Assembly: GCA_003194525.1 (NCBI GenBank) | Contig: NBIV01000002.1 | Coordinates: 930,001 to 994,000, forward strand | DNA from: Gracilariopsis chorda | Taxonomy: Eukaryota; Rhodophyta; Florideophyceae; Gracilariales; Gracilariaceae | DNA length: 64,000 nucleotides | Direction of reading: 5' to 3' | In this document: positions 45,356 through 56,247 of the stretch, piece by piece | How the letters are laid out: every line of letters starts with the position of its first letter | How positions within the stretch are numbered: the stretch's first letter is position 1 | Made by a program: the position numbers and the translations under genes | The notes under the pieces: model-generated | Told to the model about the DNA's origin: nothing | The model's input: the letters and a program-made list of their open reading frames with translations, nothing else | Databases searched by the model: none

Positions 45356-46318
45356 CGCCTGTTCCAACACCGCCGACCACCCAAACACGACTAACCTAAC
45401 CAGGAATTAGTGCTTCAGTACATGCTACGCTATCTCCGAAAATAGGAATGCAGGAAGACAAACTAAACATGAAGTGCAGTGTCTGACACAGGGCAGGGCA
45501 TCAAAAGGTGGAGCACACATTTGACTGATGGTCTGAAATAGTGCGACGGTCGTACTACGATCAATGCCAATTTTGTCAAGGTCAAAAAAGTCAATCAACC
45601 CCTTCACTTTTACACGACGTAACCTGTGATCCGTGATCATCAGTTACAGTGCATCTTGGACTTGATAATGTCTTGGATGGTTGCAGAAGGCGTCCTTTCC
45701 ATGAAATAACCAGCGGAAGCCTGAACGCGATGTATGTGTGTGTGTTTGTGTTTCCATGAGCTCGTGTCTCTTATTCCAAGATTACGGCAGGGGTTAAAGT
45801 GAAAGGAAGCCCTCTTTCTCTAGATAAACCAGTAACCGCGATGTATTTGGGTGAGGATGAAAGCATCATTATGGCCTACACAGCTACCTGATGTTAAAGG
45901 CATCCCATGCCGGTTTTTATAGAAAAGAGGAATGGCCACACATAAGGATGAAGCTGTTCTAGCACTGAAAATGGTAGGGTCGTAGTGTACATGAGGGATG
46001 CAATGGGGATAGTACACCTGTTTCGAGAATACTTGGTTGCTCTTTTCCATACGATACCCGCTGAAGGAAACACTATTGCTCTTGCGAGTAGACTAATTGG
46101 AGGTCAAATATTTGCAACGGATCTGAAACACGTATCGGTGGTGATGGTGTTCTCTCACATTTGCTCAGCGTTACAGAAGAAACTAGAACTTAACAAGTAA
46201 CAAGTCTTAGCACGGGATGTAGAGAATCGCAGTCGTGAGGTGACGCACATCTTCCAAATAAAAGCTGTACAGCGAAGCCAGAAGCATTCCGAGTTCATGA
46301 AGCTGTCGCGGAGAGCTA
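45356..46318. repeat. Direct repeat, copy 2
   Basis: Same orientation as copy 1 (37,424-38,265), and 7.9 kb to its right. It carries 111 bp not found in copy 1, bounded by the 10-bp repeat CGCGATGTAT (45,726 and 45,837), so copy 1 may have lost it by slippage or copy 2 gained it. A 71-codon minus-strand frame (45,640-45,425) corresponds to that of copy 1, but about 20 residues differ. A plus-strand frame (45,985-46,200) also has a partial match in copy 1. Confidence 0.8.
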
Positions 46319-47006
46319 AGATGTGCACTTTTTGCTACGAAAGGTATTATGGATAGGCTTCTAACGCTGTTACCCTTGTAGTACAATGCGTGTACGTGAT
46401 GAGCCCCCATCGTAATGGGGAACATCATAATGATGATCACATGATGGGGCTAAACAACTCTACCAGCTATACGAAGAAGTCGAGATTTAAGGAACACCGC
46501 GAGGGCACTCCTCGCTGCGAGAAAAACTAAATTCGTTGGGATGTGAATGCACAGCGTTTCCACCATACCCTGTACGTCGGTGAGCAGGAGATCGATGCTC
46601 CTTTCGCGATTGAACCAAATCAATGAATGCCTCGAGGTTCTAGAACGCCCTGTACCATACTCATAGTGCTAAACGTGTATAGTGCTGTCTCGCGGCTTGA
46701 TGCAAGTGTATTTATCTATGACATATATATTGCATTTATGAGCTGCGCTCTGGCCAGGCCATGTCATGGGTCATTTGATTGTGCCGAAACACTGAATCAT
46801 TATAGTGACAGGAGGTGATGTGCGACGTTACTCTGCATACGCGACAGCCCGCTCACACGGGCGATTCTTCTGTACGGCACGTTAGAAGGAACAATCACAT
46901 TAGTTGTGGCATCATGCTATATAAAGCCTGCTCCTCGTATGACAAGTCCGGGCTCTCCATAACAGTCAACATTCAGTAACCTGTCTCTAACCAAAAGGGC
47001 AACTCG
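46319..47006. other. Intergenic, nothing certain
   Basis: No gene recognised. CTATATAAAG at about 46,918 looks like a TATA box on the plus strand, but no gene follows it. A small stem, GCCCG-CTCACA-CGGGC, is at about 46,848. Confidence 0.4.
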
Positions 47007-47485
47007 TTATGCATTGACCATTCCAAGTAGTTTTCCACCGTCATAAAGCGCCATAGTGTCTATACAGAACCCACTTGTCAGTGAAACCCATGAAACTTTC
47101 TTTCGCAGACACAAAGTCTGAAATTGGGCTGGAACTTACCGTCACATCCTCCGACGTGCTTGCCACCGATAAACACGTTTGGGACAGTACGTTGCCCAGT
47201 CTTTTCCAATAGAACGCCTTTGATATCGTCTCCATCAGCTCGTTCATCCAGTTCCCAAACTGTATGATCAACGTCCAATTCATTGAACAAAGACTTCACC
47301 TGCCTGCAATATGGACAATACGACGCAGAGAATACCATCACGTTGTTCTCAGTGATGGCATTGTCCACAATGGACGCCGATGACGCAAACCAGCGCGGTC
47401 GAACTGCACAACGTGCACTGCTTCTCCCTAAACCCAGTGGGCTCAAAGGCAGGCGCCCAAGTGTAGACACGAAACTTAGAGCCAT
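47007..47485 (-). CDS. Dithiol glutaredoxin with organelle-type leader, two exons
   Basis: A class I glutaredoxin, which reduces protein disulfides and glutathione mixed disulfides. Exon 1 (47,140-47,485) starts at the first ATG of the frame and encodes a basic, Ser/Arg-rich leader of about 35 residues, probably a transit peptide. It continues with the active site SASYCPYCRQVKSLF and the glutathione-binding motifs QRTVPNVFIGGKHVGGCD. An 80-bp intron (47,060-47,139) follows, with donor GTAAGT and acceptor TATAG. Exon 2 (47,007-47,059) encodes the last residues, DTMALYDGGKLLGMVNA. Joined length is 132 residues. The intron call is strong because the exon 1 frame read through the donor loses the family's GGCDD-T-x-ALY end, which the acceptor restores. 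Confidence 0.92.
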
Positions 47486-49375
<1,890 letters not shown>

Positions 49376-49478
49376 ATGTTGCATCATCGATGTGCCACTG
49401 GCTATTAGATATTTCCTTCGACGAGAACGAAAATTCTGATATAAATCACGGATCATATGGTCTCGTGGCGGTGTTTCA

Positions 49479-50606
49479 TTAACGTCTTCTCCTTCCTATG
49501 GTTTGAAGCGGCGATGTCTTCGATGGCATATGATTCGCAGACCGAAGCTTACTTGCACTCTTAGGGCGCTTGAGGGAAATCGGTGCAATAGATCCGTGAA
49601 AAGAACTTCGTAGCCGGTCGTCATCTACTAGCTCTTCAATACGCGTCACCTGACTTTGAAGACGTCGGCACCCTTCAAAGTCCTTTCGCATTTCGGCAAC
49701 TTCTTGCTTTAAACCCTCGAGGTGCTGCACGCGATCGTTTTGCCTCTGACAGCCTTCAATTGATTTTGTCGTATTCTGCCTGAACGCATCAAATGACCTG
49801 AACCTCTCTTCCCACACTAAAATAATGTTCTGCACGTACTCCAAGGATTGTCGTATGTCCTTTGTTAAGTCGTTATTGTCTCTGAACTCTCGCCGCATTT
49901 CTTCAAGAGCCCCACCGTAATGACCGAACGCATCAGTCAAATTGTTTACGGCTTTCCCGAGATTTGCAACATATTTGTCGAGAGTAACGAAGTCCTCTAC
50001 TGTTACCGTTGCCTCGCTTCCATTGTTTTGCGGCGCAGGTTGATTTGACTCCTCGTCCGGGATACACTTCCCTTCGAGGGTTTTGCCTGATCCGAGCTTA
50101 TAAGTTTGCAATGATTCACAATTGAAGGTAAAAAGGGATCGGTAAACGTCCAGAGAGGCCACTGTTGAGGCATACACTCTACCCAAAGGCGACTTGCAAT
50201 TCAGACACATTATTCGTTTGAAAGTGCAGCCAGCGGCAAAACCACTTTGGCAGACATGAACCCTGTCTTCAACTTTCACGTTCGACGCAATCTTCAGGGA
50301 AAGTATACCATTCTTAACATCCGTCAGATGCCGAGACTTTGTATCCCCAACAACAACGTTGCATTCACCGCACTGGAATACAATATCATCAAAAATATCG
50401 GGCTCTTCGCCAGCCATGCCTTCGTGTGTAGTACTATCTGGTTCATTCTGAGCATCCACCGTTGCTTCCGAAGGTTTTGCTGGCCCAAACTCTCGAATCT
50501 CAGGCGCGGAGCGTTCACTCATGACTATGTCGTTTTTGTGAATAGAATTCTTTCCGTTTTCTGCATTCTTGCTAGTGTCTTTCTTGCTGCGTGTCCGTTT
50601 CTTCAT
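49479..50606 (-). CDS. Mis18-domain protein, putative centromere licensing factor
   Basis: A 375-residue protein starting at the ATG at 50,606. Residues about 80-180 fit the Mis18 domain, a Yippee-like zinc fold: FQCGECNVVVGDT, then a beta-rich stretch with GCTFKRIMCLNCKSPLGRVYAST, then LFTFNCESLQTYKLGSG. The CxxC pairs (CGEC, CLNC) would bind one zinc. Mis18 proteins deposit the centromeric histone CENP-A/CenH3. The second half (about residues 205-345) is a long helical region with coiled-coil character (EEMRREFRDNNDLTKDI, EGLKQEVAEMRKDFEGC), where MIS18A/B also have a C-terminal helix, though shorter. The tail is basic. The match is to the domain, and the function is inferred. Confidence 0.75.
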   Translation of the reverse strand: MKKRTRSKKDTSKNAENGKNSIHKNDIVMSERSAPEIREFGPAKPSEATVDAQNEPDSTTHEGMAGEEPDIFDDIVFQCGECNVVVGDTKSRHLTDVKNGILSLKIASNVKVEDRVHVCQSGFAAGCTFKRIMCLNCKSPLGRVYASTVASLDVYRSLFTFNCESLQTYKLGSGKTLEGKCIPDEESNQPAPQNNGSEATVTVEDFVTLDKYVANLGKAVNNLTDAFGHYGGALEEMRREFRDNNDLTKDIRQSLEYVQNIILVWEERFRSFDAFRQNTTKSIEGCQRQNDRVQHLEGLKQEVAEMRKDFEGCRRLQSQVTRIEELVDDDRLRSSFHGSIAPISLKRPKSASKLRSANHMPSKTSPLQTIGRRRR

Positions 50607-51860
50607 ACTTAGTCTGACGGAATCAGTTTCTAATCGTGAGCAACGAACTTGCAATGACAGCAATAAAAATGAGGCCAGTGTGCACCCTCCACGCACTTGA
50701 GTGGCTTTGGCTTGCCGAACTACTGCCGAGATTACAAGGGAATGCACTCTAGTGCAGAGTGTCGCGCTTCTGACCCTCAATGCACCACTTCGTAGCAATG
50801 AGTGCTGTTCTTTGACCAAGTGCAAGTAACCAAACACTTGGATTCGGAATGACGCTCGATCTCGCTCCAAAATATGGAAAGTTATCGCCAGTAAGAAGGT
50901 ATTGCAAACCCTTTCGGATATTGCTTTATTCTGCAAGGCTCGATGCTTTGGAAGAAAGGTCAGTGAGCACAAAGTGTCCTAGAATTCGATTCTAAGGTTT
51001 TAGCCTGCCGTGTTCGATAGCTTACCCTGTGTAGCCTTAATGCCAAGCAATTGCCAGAGCGCCCAAGGATTCCAATCATCCTGTAGGAGTTCATGGATAC
51101 CGATGAATCGACGGGGATATCCAGGTTACTGCTGTGAACCAGACTTTGCCGAAAATTCTGAGGAACTGCATCCTTGATGCAATTACGATTCACACTTTAG
51201 GAAGGATACAATCTCATCTTGCTATGAAGGTAGGACTTTTGCCGTGTTAGGGTTGTGCTACGAGAAGCATATCATGATATAACTTTAGAACAGCTCTAAA
51301 AAGTCGTCAGTCCTTGTGATGTGCTGTCTGTATTGCTGTGGTTGCAGGTTCTGCACAGGAATGCATAGAACGCTTCTTGAGCGCTAGCGAACTCTAGTTA
51401 GCAGTCCTAGGCCCCAGTAAAGGACGCCCTTCTTCTTTCTTCTTTACCCTTGATATCTGCCCAGGTACTTTGGAACCTGTAGAGAAGAAAAATAAGATTT
51501 CAACAAATCACTGAAAACGTATGTGAGCTGGTCCAGCCTCAAGAAAATATAGTAATTACCTCAACACATTACAGGTTGCTCGCAAAGCGTTTACTCCCTA
51601 ACAAGAACTGCCCATCCTGCAAACATCAAAAGCGGGAGATCAGAGCATCAAGATAGATTTACAGATAGAGTAGTCATAACTCTCACATCTTCATGAACAA
51701 ACGGCAAACAACAAAGAAAATCAGAATGAGCGACACATACAGTCGTGATGTGGACGTACCACATCCCTTACGATGGACCTTGTTTGACCTCGTTCCTGCA
51801 TCTCAAGTGTACTAGATTTACAAGCAGGTGACAATGTCTTCCGTATCTGATCAGCGGAAA
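50607..51860. other. Intergenic, no gene recognised
   Basis: About 1.25 kb. It must hold the Mis18-gene promoter and the 3' UTR of the hemerythrin-domain gene. No RNA gene, repeat or further frame is convincing. Confidence 0.45.
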
Positions 51861-53950
51861 TCACCGATACATTTCATCAATAAGCTGCAGTACTTCGTCA
51901 TTGTTCTCCTTAAAATAACGATCATTAATGGTTTCCGGGGGATCAACAGTTGAGTCTTCCGGTTGAAGTGCTATTCCAGCCGCTTCCATGGCTCTTTCAA
52001 TGGCCTTCTGATGTCTTGGATTCATCAGGCTTATCCTCCGTTGCGCCGGTTTGTTGGAACTTGCAAAATACTGGTGAAACGTTTCTTGAGATTGCCTGAT
52101 CATTTCAATTATTTCCTCATCACTGAAGTGATCCAAAAAGTAAGGCAGCAAGTGGTATTCTTCCTTGTCCATGTGAACCTTGTGAACCGCCGCAAGCTCG
52201 GAAATCTTCAAGAACAGTTCAGCTATCTTCTGTGGTTCCATTTCTTGCATTATGTTTGCTATCTCATCCATCTTTCCTTTCTCTAACCAGTGATCAACTG
52301 AGTAAGACTCTGTGACTCTGGGGACGCGATCAGCAAGCTTCTTGAACATTACCTGCTCTTCAACATACGCATGAACAGATAATGCCTCGGTAAAATCTTC
52401 GTAAGCTTTTCGTAAAGTCTCTTTGTCTGCTTTGAGGGGATCCGTGACACATTGCGACACAAGCTCTACCACCTTCTCCAAGAGCATTCGAAGTTCTCCA
52501 TGCAGTGATATAAAATAGCTCTCAAACGATGTGCGCATCTGTTGAGACGGTCCTCTGGATGAACTCGAACTCTCTCCAGCATGAGAAACAGTTGACTTAA
52601 CTCTTGAACCATCCGGTGCATAAATGGGAGTGCCACATGGGTGATACCCAATCACAGGGTCTGCATCCATAGGTTCTGATTTTGTCTTAGGCCTCTTTGC
52701 CATAGCACTACTCTCGGTGTTGCCATTTGACTTATCATCACAATTAGACGCAAACTCGATAGCATAAAGCTTGGTGTACAACTGTCCCAAGCTTCCAACG
52801 TCAAAAGTAGGAGAATAGCGTTGTGGTAGCAGAGAATCATCAGGAACAAAGCCAAGAGCCGGGCCCTTGACAACTTTCATGAGGTCCGAGAGTTTTTGGA
52901 GAATCTCCGGACTGCAGTCTTTCATTGCGGAGTTTCTAAACGCGATAAGCCAGGGAGGTAGGAATTCCCCGTGTCCAATTTTGACGGCAGGATCACGCTT
53001 GCAGTTGAGCGGAAACCCACAGCTGCAAATGAAAGACCTCAAAGCCTCTTCACTTTCTTGTGGAAAGCGTAACGAGTCGCGCAAAATAATGAGCACATTG
53101 CTGAAGCGAATGGCTAGAAACAGGGGGTGTCTAATCTTGAAGCGGATATTGGGGGCCTGAAAGTAGGCCAGTAGGCCCTCCCACGAGTTGGTGATTTCTT
53201 TCTCAACCATTACGCCCTCTGAGTTGACGGCCTTTTTGATGAACTTCCTGTCCAACTCTTTGGGATCAAACGGGACAAAGGAGTAACCTTCTGACCATCG
53301 GCCAGCCATCATGGCTTCGCGATCGACGATTTTGCGCTTCTTGTCGGCGTTTTTGCGCGAGTAAACAGCAAAAGCAGTGGAGATAACGCTGGCAATGGCA
53401 GTAATGTTGTCTCCGTCGCGACGGACAATGCTGACGACAAAATGAAACAGACGTCCTCCAAAGGTGCTGGTAGTTCCGACGAGGCGTAAACGCGAGAAGC
53501 GGCAGCGGCCGTCAACGAGCTGCAGAGATGCATAGGGCTGGGAGCGGTCCAGAGACTGGACACCCGCGTCTTGCAGATGATGGGGTTTCTCACCCTGGCA
53601 GACGACGGAAAGGTGAGCTTCTAGGTCTCCAACTCCGTACAAAGCGGCGGTGTCGGCGGTGACGAGACAATCCGGTACGCGCCAGGTTTTGTGCCACCTC
53701 CAAGAATGCTAATTGCGCTCGAACGGGGTAAGAGGGGGGAAAAGAAGAGAGGTTAGTGATGAAACCTCGCGATGAAGCGGGACACGCGTGTGGGTGGACG
53801 CGCTCGTGTGTGACGTGCGTGTGATTTGTGCGTACCTTTGCCGCATCCCAGGCGAGCTCGCGACTAAGACTGACTTGCAGGTTGTATATATTCTCGGCAT
53901 CTGCAACGCATTGTAAGACTTGAGTGCCATCTTTCAAGACGATAGTAAGT
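51861..53950 (-). CDS. Hemerythrin (HHE)-domain protein, split gene, 5' end unresolved
   Basis: The main exon is 51,861-53,708 and a preceding exon is 53,836-53,950. The 127-bp intron between them has donor GTACGC and acceptor AATTAG and joins in phase 0. The coding region then opens at an acceptor (GCGTAG at 53,951-53,956) without an ATG, so a further 5' exon is needed. An ATG at 54,120 is a candidate, but its donor would be weak. The C-terminal third (about the last 230 residues) is a hemerythrin-type four-helix domain: ISLHGELRMLLEKV, VHAYVEEQVMFKKL, DHWLEKGK and VHKVHMDKEEYHLLPYF supply the His/Glu ligands of a di-iron site. Such domains sense oxygen or iron in E3 ligases such as FBXL5 and plant BRUTUS. 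The N-terminal half (FSRLRLVGTTSTFGGRLFHF, FAVYSRKNADKKRK) is not recognised. No RING, CHY or F-box is visible. Confidence 0.75.
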
Positions 53951-54120
53951 CTACGCACGGGGAGTAACGCAAGGCAGACGTGTGACGCAATATAGGGTTA
54001 GACGCAAGAAGTAGTGGTGGTTGGGGACCGTGATGGGCGGAGTGTTGTAACGGACCCGCAAGGTTGCCAGCCGAAGTGACCGTGCTGGACGCCGTTGTGG
54101 TCAACGGAATTGCCGACCAT

Positions 54121-55103
54121 GATGACAGGGCGACGAAAGGGGGAAGCAAACGATGCGGTGAGCGGAGTTGGCGGCGGAATGGCGGATTGTTGTTGGAAAA
54201 AGAGGGTATGGGAATGGGAGACAGCGGATGCGGAAAGCGAAGCGGTGTGTGAGATGGGGAACGGGAAGAGCTTGGAGGGGAGATGCGAGTGATAGAGGGA
54301 GAGGAAAAGGGAAGAAGGAAGGTATGTGGGGGGTGGGGTGGGGTGAGGTGCAGCACAAGCGATGGCGCAAAGCAGCGTGTGTGGCGAGTTTTGTCGAGTG
54401 TTATTGCGGACAAGCGGGGCTCGGTGAGCGCTATTAAGCTGGATGGGCGACTGTGGGCGCACGCACTGAATTATGTAGCCCTGGTGCTACCACGAAGGGC
54501 GCATGTGCCAAGCGCTTCCGTGGCAGTTTTGTCTGGTGGACGCAGCCAAAAAAAAAGCCATTTTTTTCCGCGCCGCACCGCCGCCGGCGAAGCGTGCGTG
54601 CACTGCTGGTCGCGTCGTTGCGCTCGAGAAAATCGTTCATTACGTTTCTCCTTTCTCCGCCACGGATCGGTCTCCAGCGCAGGTAGCGAGAGCATCGACG
54701 CCTTCAAAATGGTTTACGACCAAGTCCGTCCTCTCGCGCCCATCTCTATCGCACTACGTCTTGCAAGTCCGCACGCAAACAACGTAGCCTGAGTGCAGAG
54801 CCGAAAAGTACACAACTCCGCTTCCACCGAGCGCCGCCTTGCGCAAGGGGAGCGAACTGTACCGTGGTGCATTCCGCAGGCGCTGTTCTCGACGCTGAGA
54901 AATTAGATTACATTATTGTATCATACTCCCCAACCTACCGCTTGCACCTACCATACCATTCCAATCACGGCGCCAAATGCACGCTGTCGCGTTGCCGTAG
55001 AATCGCTGGCTTGCTCCATCATTCCTTAGACCCAGTGCGTACACCGCCCCCCCTATGTGCGTTTTTTTTCATATCACAATTGGGCGCCAAGCCCCCGACA
55101 GCT
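54121..55103. other. Intergenic or 5' region, no gene recognised
   Basis: A strongly purine/pyrimidine-skewed 250 bp (54,160-54,360, G-rich on plus) lies upstream of the hemerythrin-domain gene. The open frames here (for example 54,283-54,792 plus) are biased by that composition and show no domain. Confidence 0.45.
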
Positions 55104-55814
55104 TCATTTCGCTGTCGCTTCGACTACGTACATCGGGTCGCTGAGTCCGAACAGACCTGGTTTGAGGTCATGCGCTCGTGCACGTTCGAACGCTCCGCTG
55201 TAGTGAAAGTAGCATCCGACGATGAACACATGTTCCATGTCGGATGTTCTGCACCAGATGTCGATTGCCTTGGTAGGAAAGCATCGGTTCGAGAACGATA
55301 TTAGCGCCTTTCCGCCCGGCCGCAACACGCGTCCCATTTCCTTGAACACCTCCAACGGCTTGGTCAAGTAATCCACCGACACCACGTTCGTCACAACGTC
55401 GAATGAATCATCCGCGAACGGAAGCGTAGGATGCTTATTCAAGTCCTGCACGACGCGTTTTGTTGCGCGTGTATTTGCATCCAGTTCATCCTGATTCATT
55501 CCCAATATCGTCACTGAATTGGCTTCATAGTTGTCTGGGAGATGCGACACCCAGCTGGAGCACAGGTCCAGCAAGTCGGCGCGTTGCGGTAAGTTGGAAG
55601 CGTAGAACCTTGTGAGCGCGCGCACGGCCTGATCATCGATATGAAACACGCCGACGCGCGGTTGCAAGTAAAAATAGCTATCCGAGCTTTCATCGGCCCG
55701 TGAGAAGTCGCGAGCTGAGAACGGCCATTGATCTGGATACTGTGCTCGTTGTAGCACTCGTTCCATGCTCGGTGTTTGCCGGTTTGACATGACGCGACGA
55801 AACAACTTATCCAT
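55104..55814 (-). CDS. Class I SAM-dependent methyltransferase
   Basis: A 236-residue protein from the ATG at 55,814. The SAM-binding core follows the Methyltransf_11 pattern: motif I as LLDLCSSWVSHLP (a D-L-C-S-x-W-V-S-H variant of the usual acidic-GxGxG loop), motif II/III as LPFADDSFDVVTNVVSVDYL, and motif IV as EMGRVLRPGGKALISFSNR. The same DLCSSWVSH variant occurs in a group of plant and algal methyltransferase-like proteins of unknown substrate. It ends YVVEATAK. The methylated substrate cannot be told. It is divergent from the CDF gene (about 430 bp between starts). Confidence 0.8.
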   Translation of the reverse strand: MDKLFRRVMSNRQTPSMERVLQRAQYPDQWPFSARDFSRADESSDSYFYLQPRVGVFHIDDQAVRALTRFYASNLPQRADLLDLCSSWVSHLPDNYEANSVTILGMNQDELDANTRATKRVVQDLNKHPTLPFADDSFDVVTNVVSVDYLTKPLEVFKEMGRVLRPGGKALISFSNRCFPTKAIDIWCRTSDMEHVFIVGCYFHYSGAFERARAHDLKPGLFGLSDPMYVVEATAK

Positions 55815-56247
55815 CCACAACTATGCACACTGACGGCGCTGATGCCTGTGTGGCTCTGCGCTGCGCACAACACCGCTTGCGAGTTAGGGACGTCAGCGTT
55901 TCTGCAAACGTTGCGGGTCCAGCTTCCGCTCGACAGGCAATTAGCTAGAACGGCACTTGAGACGTGACGCTTCGTGGCTCTTCCATGGACCGTGGGACAC
56001 GCACCCCGCGCTGCAAGTGCAGCTGAGCACGAGGCGTAATGTCCAAGTGCTGCAACGTCATTGGCGCATACCTACCACAGTGTCGCAAGCACACATCCCG
56101 CTCGTTTCTTTGTTGTTTTTGCCACGTGCGTCGGTCGATCAAAATTGAAACGCTTCACTCCGCTTTCGTTTCAGCGCCAACCGCAACAGTCGTCGCCGCT
56201 CCAACCTGTTAAACCCCCTTCCGCGCACACGTCCTCCCCGAAAGCGC
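55815..56247. promoter_or_regulatory. Divergent promoter region, methyltransferase and CDF gene
   Basis: 433 bp between head-to-head starts, expected to contain both promoters. No TATA box stands out. Confidence 0.45.

Noticed and set aside
37424-46318. Direct repeats as the two LTRs of one retroelement
   Set aside because: The DNA between them holds intact host genes (RPS9, RPC8) and a DNA transposon and no retroviral genes. The ends lack TG...CA and a target duplication.
46910-46935. CTATATAAAG as a promoter
   Set aside because: No gene follows on the plus strand and the glutaredoxin gene is on the other strand. A chance match is likely.
54283-54792. Plus-strand frame of 169 codons upstream of the hemerythrin-domain gene
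   Set aside because: It sits in a strongly purine-skewed stretch that keeps several overlapping frames open. No domain is visible.
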